Source: Pseudoalteromonas holothuriae
GTDB taxonomy: Bacteria > Pseudomonadota > Gammaproteobacteria > Enterobacterales > Alteromonadaceae
NCBI RefSeq assembly: GCF_945859825.1
Contig: NZ_CAMAPC010000019.1
Coordinates: 1 to 64,000, forward strand
Reading direction: 5' to 3'
Length of the DNA stretch: 64,000 bases
In this document: in pieces, positions 16,841-25,368 of the stretch
How the letters are laid out: each line of letters starts with the position of its first letter
Position numbering within the stretch: position 1 is the first letter of the stretch
Translations under genes and position numbers: made by a program
Notes under the pieces: generated by a model
Told to the model about the DNA's origin: nothing
Seen by the model: the letters and a program-made list of their open reading frames with translations, nothing else
The model's database searches: none

Positions 16841-17119
16841 TTAGCTTCTGTAGAGCGTTTTGATCAGGTGGTAACCAAATTTGGTTTTAACAGGGCCATG
16901 CACTTCAAAAAGGGGCTTTTTGAATACAACGTCGTCAAATGCTTTGACCATATCGCCTTTGCTAAACTCGCCTAAGTCGCCCCCGCGTTTTTTTGATGGG
17001 CACAAAGAGTGTTGTTTGGCGAGTTTATTAAAATCGCCTCCTTTGATGAGCTTCGCTTTGATTGCTAGGCATTCTTTTTCAGTTTTTACCAAAATATGAT
17101 AGGCACAGGCTTTTGGCAT
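16841..17119 (-). CDS. ppiC: Peptidyl-prolyl cis-trans isomerase C (parvulin)
   Basis: The 92-residue protein is a single parvulin domain with HILVK near the start, SxCPSxKRGGDLGEF in the middle and FGYHLIK at the end. It matches E. coli PpiC (93 residues) along its whole length. Such proteins catalyse proline isomerisation in the cytoplasm. The start at 17119 is chosen because TAGGAG lies 6 nt upstream and the alignment begins there; the frame is open a further ten codons to 17149. It stands alone between grxA and the TonB receptor gene. Confidence 0.93.
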   Translation of the reverse strand: MPKACAYHILVKTEKECLAIKAKLIKGGDFNKLAKQHSLCPSKKRGGDLGEFSKGDMVKAFDDVVFKKPLFEVHGPVKTKFGYHLIKTLYRS

Positions 17120-17298
17120 GATGACTCCTAAAATCGAATATAAGGCCAATGAACAAACGTATTAAACTAAATTGGAAGCATTAATGGCTCACTCCCTAGC
17201 TTTTTACTCATGCTCAATTTGGTGTAACAGCGAGATCATGCAGGGCTTGGCGGTAAAACACAAGCCCTAGAAGGGGAAATTATGACGCAAGATACAAG

Positions 17299-19374
17299 TT
17301 AAAAAGTAACGCTAAAGCCAATGGAAGGGCGCATTTCAAAATCGTCTTGCTCTTCTTTAATATATAAATCATCAACGGAATTTACTTTCTTGTAGTCAAG
17401 ATCAATGTAGCTAATGTTGTCTTGTCCGTATGCATTCATAAGCTCAAGAATGAGCTTGCCATCAAGGCCAAATAGCTGTGTTTTTCTTTCAAAGCGAATA
17501 TCAAGCCGATGATATAAGTCATGCCGTTTAGAAAAGGCGTCACCATAAACAGGTAAAAATCGGTTGGCATGTTCAGGGTTTTCTCGAACACCAACAATAG
17601 GTGTATAAGCTTGCCCACTGCGAGCGGTAAAGTTAAAACCGCCTTCCCACAGTTCGTTAATCTCGTAGTGGAGGACAGCATTGAATACTAGAGGTGTATC
17701 GGCAAAGTAATCTCGAGTAATGTTTTGTCTGGTATCTGTGCGCTCACTTTTAGCATAACTGAGCGAAACCCAGCCATACCAATTGTCGGTTTTATTTTTG
17801 CTCACTAGCAAGTCAACACCATAAGCGCGTCCTTCTACCTGATTAGTATAGAGTAGATGAGCATCTGGGGCGCTAGCATCAATTGCCAGTGGCAAGTCAT
17901 CCATCGTTTTGTAATACCCTTCCACTGACCATGACCATTCGTGTTCAAGTTGCTGCTCAAAACCGAGTGTGAAGTGTTCTGATGTTTGTGACTTTAATTT
18001 TGGATTACCAACTTGTGGGATTATGTAGTCAACATCTTGCATTCGGTTATATTGGCCAAATTTAGCTATTATCGTACTGCTACCTGATAGGTAATAATTT
18101 AGCGCTAAACGAGGAGAGATAAAGTCCTCATCAGTATAGTCATTGTGTTGAAGTTGTACACCAAGCTCAGATTGCAGTTTGTTAGTTACTTGCCAAACAT
18201 GTGTAAGACCGATAAACCCTGAATCGATGCCAATGTGTTGCTTACCACTGATACGCTCGCCTTTTTTAATATCGCAGTCTGGATCAAGTTCAGTACATAA
18301 ATATTGAAATGTATCGTATGTATACGTTGTTTCATTATCAAAATAGGCAAAATCAGTGATTAATCTATGCAGTGGACTAATACGATAATTTAATTGCGCT
18401 TTGTAGCTATACTGTTGTTCTTTTTCTTGCTCGAAATACCCTGTACTGAGCGATGCTTGCTTACCATACTCAAGACGTCCAGAGTGATCGAGCACACCGA
18501 CCCCAACCTTAAGGTGGTAATCTTTATTGTAATGATCCCATAATAAACTTTGACTATTAAATTCTCGAATGTATGTAGCATCGCCTTGAAACTCTGGTGT
18601 TTTTTGGGCTAATTCAGCACGTTCGTTGAACCCTGCAGCTGCTGAATCTTCAGCACCAGTAAAATTAAAAGTGAGTGTGTTATTGTTATTAATGTCCCAT
18701 AACCACTTTCCTTGGTAATCATGGTCATCAGGAGCATCGTTGATGATAACGCCATTTTTCTCACCATCGTCATCTTCTAGCTCTTCACCCTCTGAGAAAA
18801 ACAGTGGTAGGGTACTTTTGCGTGCAGAGAAATAGAATGCAGTATTGTCTGTAGCTTGACCTTCAATGAACATACCAGCATTGAACATAGTGAAATCAAG
18901 TGTTGTGTTAATTGGTTGGTATTTGGGGTTACGCAGTGTGACGTCAAATACTGCGCCAGTGGCATTGGAGTAGGCTGCCCCATATCCGGCAGAATAAAGT
19001 TGAAAATCTTGAATGATGTGCCGGTTGAAAATTGAACTGCCAAAGTCATGAAAAATATACCCCGCTGGCATAAAGTCAACTTCAAAAATATTGTCACTTG
19101 GAGATGAGCCTCGAACAGCAGGTTCACTCATCGACCCGCCTGCGGCAACAACGCCTGGTAATGCAAAAACTGCGCGTAATGGATCGCCCATCGCACCGGG
19201 CATTTCTATCAGCTTTTCGGTATCTTCAGTAATGGTGCTAGTAATACTGCTGCGTTTATAATGCACCTCTATATGTTCCATTTTATTTGATTTGTCTTGG
19301 GCCTGAGCACCAAGTGCAAAACATAGCATGATGGGTGAAAGAGGAAACGTTAGTTTATGAGCAAGAGAGAGCAT
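17299..19374 (-). CDS. TonB-dependent outer-membrane receptor
   Basis: The 691-residue protein has a signal peptide (cleavage near AQA-Q, about residue 26) and a plug domain containing PGVVAAGG, AVRGSSPSDN and YSAGYGAAYSNATGAVFDV. A long barrel domain follows, ending in a C-terminal phenylalanine (SVTF). It should import a scarce substrate across the outer membrane using TonB/ExbBD, but the substrate is not evident. It lacks an N-terminal STN signalling domain. The ATG at 19374 has AGGA 6 nt upstream and is preferred over 19392. An extracellular-loop stretch holds two cysteines (CTELDPDC). The gene lies 107 bp after a TlpA-like thioredoxin gene on the same strand, possibly one unit. Confidence 0.92.
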   Translation of the reverse strand: MLSLAHKLTFPLSPIMLCFALGAQAQDKSNKMEHIEVHYKRSSITSTITEDTEKLIEMPGAMGDPLRAVFALPGVVAAGGSMSEPAVRGSSPSDNIFEVDFMPAGYIFHDFGSSIFNRHIIQDFQLYSAGYGAAYSNATGAVFDVTLRNPKYQPINTTLDFTMFNAGMFIEGQATDNTAFYFSARKSTLPLFFSEGEELEDDDGEKNGVIINDAPDDHDYQGKWLWDINNNNTLTFNFTGAEDSAAAGFNERAELAQKTPEFQGDATYIREFNSQSLLWDHYNKDYHLKVGVGVLDHSGRLEYGKQASLSTGYFEQEKEQQYSYKAQLNYRISPLHRLITDFAYFDNETTYTYDTFQYLCTELDPDCDIKKGERISGKQHIGIDSGFIGLTHVWQVTNKLQSELGVQLQHNDYTDEDFISPRLALNYYLSGSSTIIAKFGQYNRMQDVDYIIPQVGNPKLKSQTSEHFTLGFEQQLEHEWSWSVEGYYKTMDDLPLAIDASAPDAHLLYTNQVEGRAYGVDLLVSKNKTDNWYGWVSLSYAKSERTDTRQNITRDYFADTPLVFNAVLHYEINELWEGGFNFTARSGQAYTPIVGVRENPEHANRFLPVYGDAFSKRHDLYHRLDIRFERKTQLFGLDGKLILELMNAYGQDNISYIDLDYKKVNSVDDLYIKEEQDDFEMRPSIGFSVTF

Positions 19375-19481
19375 TTTGATTCCTGAAATCAATAAGAAAA
19401 TAACAGGGTTTAGTGTATCTTTAGTTAATGTTTAAGTGTTTTAGATTTGGGTAACAAAGTGTCATTTTATGCTACATAAAC

Positions 19482-19964
19482 TTACAGTCTTAAACGTAAT
19501 CCTAGTTCGCTTGAGTAGCCAACTGCACGTGCGATAATATTACTGTTTTCGTCTAAAACGTAGTAGCTCGGATAAGCACTAATTTGATAATTGGCTGAGA
19601 TATTATGATTGCCCAGTAAGATAGGTAATGTCAGATCAAGGTCAGAGGCAAATTTTTGTATTTGTTCAACATTGTCATAATCTAATGCGATAGCAATTGC
19701 ATTAATGTCTTTTTGCTCATATAGCTTATTCAGGTTGGGCATACTCAGTTTGCAAACTTGACACCATGGGGCAAAAAAGTAAACAACGGTTTTTTTGCCT
19801 TGTAGTGATGCTAAGCTTACTCGCTCTTGTGAAGACAGTGTGGGCAGTGAAAAATATGGCGCAGGTTGTGTGCCTGAATCTGCCAGCATATCCTTTTCTT
19901 GATAGCTACTAACAAGCAAAAAAACAACTAACGCAAAACATAATTGAGCAAATAGCTTTACCAC
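19482..19964 (-). CDS. Membrane-anchored TlpA/ResA-like thioredoxin
   Basis: The 160-residue protein has an N-terminal hydrophobic segment (about 4-20) acting as signal anchor. A thioredoxin fold follows with PWCQVC (C68, C71) and a cis-proline region AYPSYYV near residue 132. It belongs to the TlpA/ResA/DsbE class, which faces the periplasm and reduces specific disulfides, for example in cytochrome c maturation. No cytochrome or Dsb gene is near; the downstream neighbour is a TonB-dependent receptor. Its partner is therefore unknown. Confidence 0.88.
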   Translation of the reverse strand: MVKLFAQLCFALVVFLLVSSYQEKDMLADSGTQPAPYFSLPTLSSQERVSLASLQGKKTVVYFFAPWCQVCKLSMPNLNKLYEQKDINAIAIALDYDNVEQIQKFASDLDLTLPILLGNHNISANYQISAYPSYYVLDENSNIIARAVGYSSELGLRLRL

Positions 19965-20078
19965 AATGACACCTTTGATGACTAACGGTCATTGCAGTGT
20001 ACACTGCTTTATTGGCTTACCAAAGTGCGTAAGGTATACATATTGGTAGATATATTGATATGCATACCTTCAGTGAGG

Positions 20079-21785
20079 TTAGCCTAAATATCTTTTGGCT
20101 TTTTGTGGCTTTATTTGTGTTAAATCAGCAAGGACTAAGCCATCAATACAATTATTGAAATCTGGATCGATACTAAAGCTCAAGAAATTAACACCCTCAG
20201 GCTCACAAATTTCAGTGTATTGCTTAAAAAGCGTAGGTACTTGGGCCCCTAAGTTTGCAAGTACGTGTTTAAGTTCTGCAAAATCTTCTTTAATATCCTG
20301 TCCATCAAATAGTGTTTGGTATTGACTTAGTTGTTGATTCGTAAGCTTAAACTCATTTTTAGGTTCTGCATGGTCTGCCAGTCGGGCAAAATAGTGCTTG
20401 TAGTGGTAAACTAACATTGCTTTTGCTTCATCAGGTAAACTGTTTGATAAGCTAACTGCGCCGAATAAGTACCTATGTTCAGGGTAGCGTTTTACAAATG
20501 CACCAATACCATACCAAAGATAGTCTAAGCTCTTTCTGCCCCAATATTTTGGCTGAACAAAGCTGCGACCAAGTTCTAGCCCTTGCTCAAAGTATGGTTG
20601 CATTTTTTCAGAGTAGTTAAATAGGCTATCGGTATAAAGGCCTTGTTGACCATACTCGCTAAGTACCTGTTTGGCACTTGCAAGGCGGTAGGCACCTACT
20701 AACTCTAACTGCTTGGGATCCCACAATACTAAATGCTGGTAGTGCATATCATATTTATCTATATCACGACGTTTGCCACTACCTTCACCCACAGCTCTAA
20801 ATGCAATTTCTCTGAGTCTGCCAAGTTCTCTAAAAATTACCGAACTACCTTGATATTGGTATAAATAAATTTGCATGCCGTCTTGAGTTTGGCCGAGCAC
20901 CTCACACACTTCTAGTGCTTTTTTTAGCTCTTTTTTACACTCTGGGACTGCTATGGGAGTTTGTGTTTTAAGTGGCAAAGACTTTTTGCTGTTTAGACGA
21001 TATAGTTGCTTACGAATGAGACCAACGACTTCTTTATCTTTTAAATTCTCAATGATGTATGACTCGGGTGGAATACTTGCACCAATTTCAAACTCTAGCG
21101 ACTTTTGTCGTTGTTTGAACATCTCTTTTACTAGGAGCAAACTTGCAAGTGGTTTATAAATCATTGATGTGCCGTAAAACAGCGGACTGTTTTTAGCTTT
21201 AATAAACACTGGCAATATCGGGCAGTTAGCTTTTTTAGCCATACGTAAAAAACCAGAGTTCCACTTACAATCTTTTATACCTGTAGGACCAAGTCGTGAT
21301 ACTTCACCTGCAGGGAATATTAACAAGGCACCTTCTTGTTTTAAGTGGTCTTGAATGTTGGCAAGTTCTTTTTTTCGGCTTGTGCCAGAGAGGTTATCAA
21401 CAGGTAGGAGCAGTGAGTGCATGGGGGTGAGCGACATTAACATGCGATTGGCTATTACTTTTAAATCTGGACGCACTTTAGCAATGACTCGGATCAAAGC
21501 GAGAGCATCTAATGAGCCGATAGGGTGATTTGCGACAATAACAACACTTCCTTCGCTGGGGATATGTTCAATCTGCTTAGGTTTATAGCGAGCGTCAAAA
21601 TCTAGTTCGTCTAGCACTTGTTCGACAAACTCAATACCTTGAAGGTGCGGGTAAGTGTCAGCAAATGCAACAAACTCTTGTTCGTGTAGCAAGTAGCCAA
21701 GTCCTTTTTTGACTAGCCCTTTCACTTTTGGAGAGTGTTCTAACTGCGGCAAGTTGGCTTCGATCACTTTATCGACACTGATCAT
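20079..21785 (-). CDS. olsF: Bifunctional acyltransferase, OlsF-like (PlsC domain + GNAT-type domain)
   Basis: The 568-residue protein joins two domains. The N-terminal part (about 70-260) is a PlsC-type acyltransferase with NHPIGSLDA (H87, D93) and FPAGEVSR (157-164). The C-terminal part (about 290-520) resembles the hemolysin/OlsB GNAT-like acyltransferases (REIAFRAVGEGSG, YDMHYQHLVLWD, GAYRL). This fusion and length fit OlsF, which makes ornithine lipid from ornithine by N- then O-acylation, with the domain order reversed relative to the separate OlsB and OlsA enzymes. Some related proteins are annotated only as lysophospholipid acyltransferases. It has no operon partner. The domain assignment is firm; ornithine as substrate is inferred from the family. 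Confidence 0.8.
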   Translation of the reverse strand: MISVDKVIEANLPQLEHSPKVKGLVKKGLGYLLHEQEFVAFADTYPHLQGIEFVEQVLDELDFDARYKPKQIEHIPSEGSVVIVANHPIGSLDALALIRVIAKVRPDLKVIANRMLMSLTPMHSLLLPVDNLSGTSRKKELANIQDHLKQEGALLIFPAGEVSRLGPTGIKDCKWNSGFLRMAKKANCPILPVFIKAKNSPLFYGTSMIYKPLASLLLVKEMFKQRQKSLEFEIGASIPPESYIIENLKDKEVVGLIRKQLYRLNSKKSLPLKTQTPIAVPECKKELKKALEVCEVLGQTQDGMQIYLYQYQGSSVIFRELGRLREIAFRAVGEGSGKRRDIDKYDMHYQHLVLWDPKQLELVGAYRLASAKQVLSEYGQQGLYTDSLFNYSEKMQPYFEQGLELGRSFVQPKYWGRKSLDYLWYGIGAFVKRYPEHRYLFGAVSLSNSLPDEAKAMLVYHYKHYFARLADHAEPKNEFKLTNQQLSQYQTLFDGQDIKEDFAELKHVLANLGAQVPTLFKQYTEICEPEGVNFLSFSIDPDFNNCIDGLVLADLTQIKPQKAKRYLG

Positions 21786-21959
21786 AAAACGGTCCTATTG
21801 AATATCATTCATGCTAGATTAAAAATATCTAGTGACACCCATGTTGCAAAATTTTGTCATTTATATGACATTGAATGACTGAGTTATGTGATGACTCACT
21901 GGGCTTTTAACTGTGATTTAGTTAGCATAGCTTTATTGAATAATAAATTAGAGTTGTCT

Positions 21960-22880
21960 ATGTCATTACTTGTTTGTGTAATGCAACGAAACAATGAGAA
22001 GTTGCTCAGCAGGTTAAAATCTCTTTTACCGAGTGTTGAGATTTACGAATGGCCTAATTGCCCTGACTTAGGCCAAGTTGAATTTGTTTTAGCGTGGAAC
22101 GCGCCGGATGAACTTTGGGCGCAATTACCTAATTTAAAAGTGGTGCAATCTTTTGGTGCAGGAGTTGATGGTATCGCAATAAACTTACTTGCAAAGCAGG
22201 TCGTTGTAACACGTATTGTGGATAACCAATTAGCTGATGACATGGCACAGTTCGTACTTGCGCATATTTTGACCCATAAACTAAGAATAAAGCAATATTT
22301 AGCACAGCAGCAGCAAAACATATGGAAACCTAAGCGAGCGCATATTGGAAATCATGTTGGAGTGATGGGCTTAGGTGAATTAGGTAAAACGGTAGCTAAT
22401 AAGTTGGTCATAAATGACTTTTTGGTCAGTGGTTGGTCAGCAAGCCCTAAGCAACTAAAAAACATAACGACCTATACAGGCCAAGATGGGCTAAATTTAT
22501 TTTTGGCCGATTTAGATTATTTAGTGTGTTTGCTTCCTTTAACAAAGCACACAGAAGGTATTTTAAATAAAAGCTTATTTGCGCAACTGCCTAGTCATTG
22601 TGTTCTAATCAATGTAGCCAGAGGCCAACATGTTAATGATGAAGATTTACTATGGGCATTGGATAATGATGAGTTGGCTGGAGCAAGCTTAGATGTATTT
22701 ACACAAGAGCCGCTTGATAATTCACATCCATTTTGGCACCACCCTCAAGTCTCAATAACCCCCCACTGTGCGGCGCTGACCAGTGTATCTGTTGTGTGTG
22801 AGCAGATAGCAATAAATTACTCAGCTTTGTTAAATAATGAAAGCCTTAAGAATGTCATTGATACGTCAAAAGGATATTAA
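21960..22880 (+). CDS. D-2-hydroxyacid dehydrogenase, glyoxylate/hydroxypyruvate reductase A type
   Basis: The 306-residue enzyme aligns with GhrA. It shows the SFGAGVDGI stretch near the substrate site, the dinucleotide motif GLGELG (137-142) and the catalytic triad R221 (VARGQ), E250 (TQEPL) and H269 (TPHCAA). It should reduce glyoxylate or hydroxypyruvate with NADPH in the cytoplasm. The reading frame is open to 21888, but the alignment with GhrA (312 residues in E. coli) begins at the ATG at 21960, so I use that. Its ribosome site is weak. The gene is monocistronic and followed by a MITE-like repeat. Confidence 0.88.
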   Translation: MSLLVCVMQRNNEKLLSRLKSLLPSVEIYEWPNCPDLGQVEFVLAWNAPDELWAQLPNLKVVQSFGAGVDGIAINLLAKQVVVTRIVDNQLADDMAQFVLAHILTHKLRIKQYLAQQQQNIWKPKRAHIGNHVGVMGLGELGKTVANKLVINDFLVSGWSASPKQLKNITTYTGQDGLNLFLADLDYLVCLLPLTKHTEGILNKSLFAQLPSHCVLINVARGQHVNDEDLLWALDNDELAGASLDVFTQEPLDNSHPFWHHPQVSITPHCAALTSVSVVCEQIAINYSALLNNESLKNVIDTSKGY

Positions 22881-22958
22881 TATAAGCCCCTAGAGCTATA
22901 ACAGAATAATAAAGGCATATTTTAGATTTGTAGCACAGTCTTGTGAAAATTGACTTTT

Positions 22959-23119
22959 ATACCAATTTTATTAAAACATTGATCATGCTAGCGAGCTAGA
23001 TACCTTATTAGCTGCGTTAAAAGTGACTCATGTAGAGTAACGACATACCGGAACTTTGCCTTGTGATTAAGTCATTTATCTATCGCAGTATCTGGTCATT
23101 TATTTAATGTAATTGGTAT
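22959..23119. repeat. MITE-like element with ATACCAATT inverted ends
   Basis: The 161-bp stretch begins ATACCAATTTTATTAAA and ends, read from the other strand, ATACCAATTACATTAAA. The ends match as imperfect inverted repeats and an internal GCTAGCGAGCTAG palindrome is present. It encodes no protein. Elements with such ends occur many times in Pseudoalteromonas and relatives, as far as I recall. Copy number could not be checked here; only one clear copy is in this window. Confidence 0.55.
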
Positions 23120-23187
23120 TACATTTGTTTTTTAATCTTTCCTTTGTACCTTTTGGGTCACAAAAAGTTCACTTTACATTCATTTTG

Positions 23188-23203
23188 CTGTATATAAAAA
23201 CAC
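23188..23203. promoter_or_regulatory. LexA-like box before the 46-residue gene
   Basis: CTGTATATAAAAACAC fits the SOS box CTGT-N8-ACAG except for the last base, with the AT-rich centre usual for strong boxes. It overlaps a possible -10 (TATATA, 23191-23196) that lies 17 bp after TTCACT (23168-23173). The gene start is 66 bp downstream. Confidence 0.35.
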
Positions 23204-23268
23204 CTTGTTAGTCCAGAGGATATTCAGTAGATTAGTAAAAAAAATAATAAAAAAGCAGAAGGCTATAA

Positions 23269-23409
23269 ATGAAAAGTAAACAAAGTGGCGTAAAGTTCTC
23301 GATTGTACTTTTTTCAGTCATTTTCTTAGGTGTTTCAGCTTGGTTTACTAAGGCTCAAGCATATGAATTACCGGAGCCTCTGGTTACTGAGTATCTAACT
23401 ATCGCTTAG
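23269..23409 (+). CDS. 46-residue exported or membrane peptide, unknown function
   Basis: This short gene starts at an ATG with GAAGG 6 nt upstream and ends at TAG (23407-23409). The product has a basic N-terminus (MKSKQSGVK), a hydrophobic segment (about 10-26) and an AxA-type stretch (KAQA-YE). About 15 acidic residues (YELPEPLVTEYLTIA) follow, so it is either a secreted 15-mer after cleavage or a single-span membrane peptide. Its last 11 bp overlap the end of smrA on the other strand. A LexA-like box upstream would suggest SOS control, reminiscent of small membrane SOS peptides. I do not recognise the sequence, and its status as a gene rests on the ribosome site and signal-like structure. 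Confidence 0.5.
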   Translation: MKSKQSGVKFSIVLFSVIFLGVSAWFTKAQAYELPEPLVTEYLTIA

Positions 23410-23980
23410 CGTGGCGTTCTTTGTTTTCTAGTTTCTTTTCTTCGCTTTTTTTGAGTAAAACATAGGTTGCCGCGCTGCCACCGTGACAGCTGAGTGCGCT
23501 ATGATAAGCCAGTACTTGAGGCATTTCTTGTAGCCACTTATTGGTATAGCTTTTAAGTATTGCAGGAAAAGGCTTACTTTTTAGGCCAAGTCCGTGTCTT
23601 ACTAGCAGTACTCTAATATTTCGGCTGTAGCAATCCAACACAAAATCAAACAAAGCACTACGAGCCTCGTAAAAGGTTTTTCCATGTAAGTCTAGCGTTG
23701 CATCAATCTGGTATTTTCCCAAACGCAAGTTTTTGTATACACCTTCTTGAACACCCGACTTTTTAAATGCAAGCAATTCGAACGGATCAAGTAAATCAAC
23801 ATACTCTGTCGAGAGGAAATTACTATCGAAGTCGAGTTCCAGTTGTGCTGCGCGACGCTTTTCTAATTGAGCTATTGTTGGAGAGTGCTTGAGACGTGTT
23901 AGCTCAACATGATTAGTTTGTGCCAGCGGGGTGACATCGCCCATGGATGCCAAAAATAGTTCTTCATCTGTCATAGCCAT
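23399..23980 (-). CDS. smrA: Smr-domain DNA endonuclease SmrA
   Basis: The 193-residue protein has the conserved N-terminal DEELFLASMGDVxPL segment and a C-terminal Smr domain with LDLHG (about 95-99), VRHGLGLKS and SALSCHGGSAATYVLL, ending in ERHAKR. This matches E. coli SmrA (YdaL, 187 residues), a nicking endonuclease. The ATG at 23980 has AGGTG a few bases upstream; 23974 is an alternative, and the frame is open to 23998. It is convergent with the 46-residue gene, overlapping by 11 bp. The biological role of SmrA is not well defined. Confidence 0.9.
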   Translation of the reverse strand: MAMTDEELFLASMGDVTPLAQTNHVELTRLKHSPTIAQLEKRRAAQLELDFDSNFLSTEYVDLLDPFELLAFKKSGVQEGVYKNLRLGKYQIDATLDLHGKTFYEARSALFDFVLDCYSRNIRVLLVRHGLGLKSKPFPAILKSYTNKWLQEMPQVLAYHSALSCHGGSAATYVLLKKSEEKKLENKERHAKR

Positions 23981-24045
23981 ACTGCACCTGTAAAACAAAC
24001 TGAGAGTATGGCTAGGATTTTAGCTTAGTCGAACTAGGATGACTA

Positions 24046-24285
24046 CTAACTAAGTTCTATTTGAGCAAAAGTGTATACTTTAAATAAATAAAAAGTATTA
24101 ATTAGAATGAGACTTAAGTTAGATACCACACTTGTATTGACTAGATCCAAACTGAATGATAAAAACAGCAAGCCACATGCAGCAATGGCAGCTGCGCGTA
24201 GAAGCGTAATTTGATTGATGAAAAAGGCACCTAAGCCTAGTACTAGCAATACGATATTAATGAGCCAGTTGAACTCGTTGAGCAT
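24046..24285 (-). CDS. Small integral membrane protein, unknown
   Basis: The 79-residue product is almost wholly hydrophobic, with three predicted membrane segments (about 6-24, 27-45 and 53-73). It has no charged catalytic motif. It lies between smrA and another uncharacterised membrane protein gene on the same strand. I do not recognise the family. The start has no strong ribosome site, and a shorter form cannot be excluded. Confidence 0.5.
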   Translation of the reverse strand: MLNEFNWLINIVLLVLGLGAFFINQITLLRAAAIAACGLLFLSFSLDLVNTSVVSNLSLILINTFYLFKVYTFAQIELS

Positions 24286-24385
24286 GGTCTGTATGGTCTT
24301 CCATTGTAGATTAAAGGAGCGCCATTATGGTGATCATTTAATCATGCTTCAAGCGAGTATTTTTATAATTTTCAGATTAGTTTTT

Positions 24386-24835
24386 TTAATCAATAATTAG
24401 CTTCTTCAGCGCAAAAAAGACACCAGATTGTTCTAATATTTTGTACCTTTGGCAGGTATTCGGGTCGTTCAGGTTGGCGCATAAATACAGTGTGTTACGT
24501 TCTAGAGCTGGGCGAGGGTGCAAGTGAGAATCAAACAAAACAGGGTTAATACCCGGTAAACCATCCCAATATACACTTTGTGACACTAGGCCTAGCTTTT
24601 CATAGGTGATTAGCTTTGGTTTTGGGAAAATAAGTATTAACAGCGCAAAAATGGCAAGCGCTAGCCACTTTCCATTTGATTTTTTATCTGCTGTGGGTTG
24701 GTTATCTGCAGTCAGTGCTGCTTTTTCTACCGTAGGGTTACCTTTATCCGGTGTCTTTTTTATTCGTGCCTTATGCTTTCCTTGTACTTTGCCAAGTAAT
24801 GCTTGTTTTTTCTGTTTTTTTAAATTGTTTGACAT
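24386..24835 (-). CDS. Single-span membrane protein with basic N-terminus, unknown
   Basis: The 149-residue protein has a very basic N-terminal tail of about 45 residues (KKQKKQALLGKVQGKHKARIK) and a hydrophobic segment at about 57-70. A globular C-terminal part of about 80 residues follows, with two cysteines (YLCANLNDPNTC). The topology suggests a cytoplasmic basic tail and a periplasmic domain whose cysteines could form a disulfide. It resembles conserved Alteromonadales hypothetical proteins only in a general way. It is divergent from the response-regulator gene. Confidence 0.6.
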   Translation of the reverse strand: MSNNLKKQKKQALLGKVQGKHKARIKKTPDKGNPTVEKAALTADNQPTADKKSNGKWLALAIFALLILIFPKPKLITYEKLGLVSQSVYWDGLPGINPVLFDSHLHPRPALERNTLYLCANLNDPNTCQRYKILEQSGVFFALKKLIID

Positions 24836-24928
24836 GCTTAGGTGTAGCCTTTTAGTTGCAGCACTCTATAATAGTTCTATTATTTAAATAATAGCGTATT
24901 TTTATGTCGCAGCCTATGGGAAAGGATT

Positions 24929-25312
24929 ATGGATCAACAAATCTCAATACTAATCGTCGATGATGTTGGCACGGTGCGCAGTTTTTTACACCAAACCTTA
25001 ATGCACCTAGGAATTGAACATGTAAAGGAAGCATCAACGATCCGTCAGTGTATCAGTGCATGTGAAGAACAGCATTTTGATATTGTGTTTTTAGATATTG
25101 AGCTGCCAGATGGGGATGGTAAAGAGATAATCGCTCAGTTAAATGAAATTAACCCTGATCTAAACGTTGTTATGGTTTCAGCACATTCGACGGTAGAAAA
25201 CGTAAAAGATGCTATTGAGTTAGGAGCAAAAGGTTTTGTTGTTAAGCCCTTTTCTCCGAAAAAAATAGCGGCTATGTTGAAAAAATTCTATCCCGATTTA
25301 GAAATTAGCTAG
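24929..25312 (+). CDS. CheY-like single-domain response regulator
   Basis: The 127-residue protein is one receiver domain with D11/D12, phospho-acceptor D56 (FLDIELPDGDG), S84 and K107 (VKPFSP). No output domain is present, so it acts by protein contact or as a phosphate relay. A good GGAAAGGA ribosome site precedes the ATG. It stands alone, followed by a bidirectional terminator shared with rpsT. No kinase gene is adjacent. Confidence 0.9.
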   Translation: MDQQISILIVDDVGTVRSFLHQTLMHLGIEHVKEASTIRQCISACEEQHFDIVFLDIELPDGDGKEIIAQLNEINPDLNVVMVSAHSTVENVKDAIELGAKGFVVKPFSPKKIAAMLKKFYPDLEIS

Positions 25313-25327
25313 TTAAAATTCAGATAT

Positions 25328-25354
25328 AAAAAAACCGACTTTCGTCGGTTTTTT
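25328..25354. terminator. Bidirectional terminator between response regulator and rpsT
   Basis: AAAAAAACCGAC / GTCGGTTTTTT forms a strong stem with a 4-nt loop and A/T runs on both sides. It can stop transcription from both convergent genes. Confidence 0.9.
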
Positions 25355-25368
25355 CAATCAAAAACAAA

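Larger units (their letters stand above)
22881..23268. other. Intergenic region with repeat element and LexA-like box
   Basis: Within these 388 bp I see a MITE-like element (22959-23119) and a LexA-like site at 23188-23203 that overlaps a possible -10 sequence. The ribosome site GAAGG of the small gene at 23269 follows. Confidence 0.5.

Noticed and set aside
17238..17266. AGGGCTTG/CAAGCCCT hairpin downstream of the TonB receptor gene
   Set aside because: The loop is long and there is no T-run on the receptor strand, so I could not support it as a terminator.
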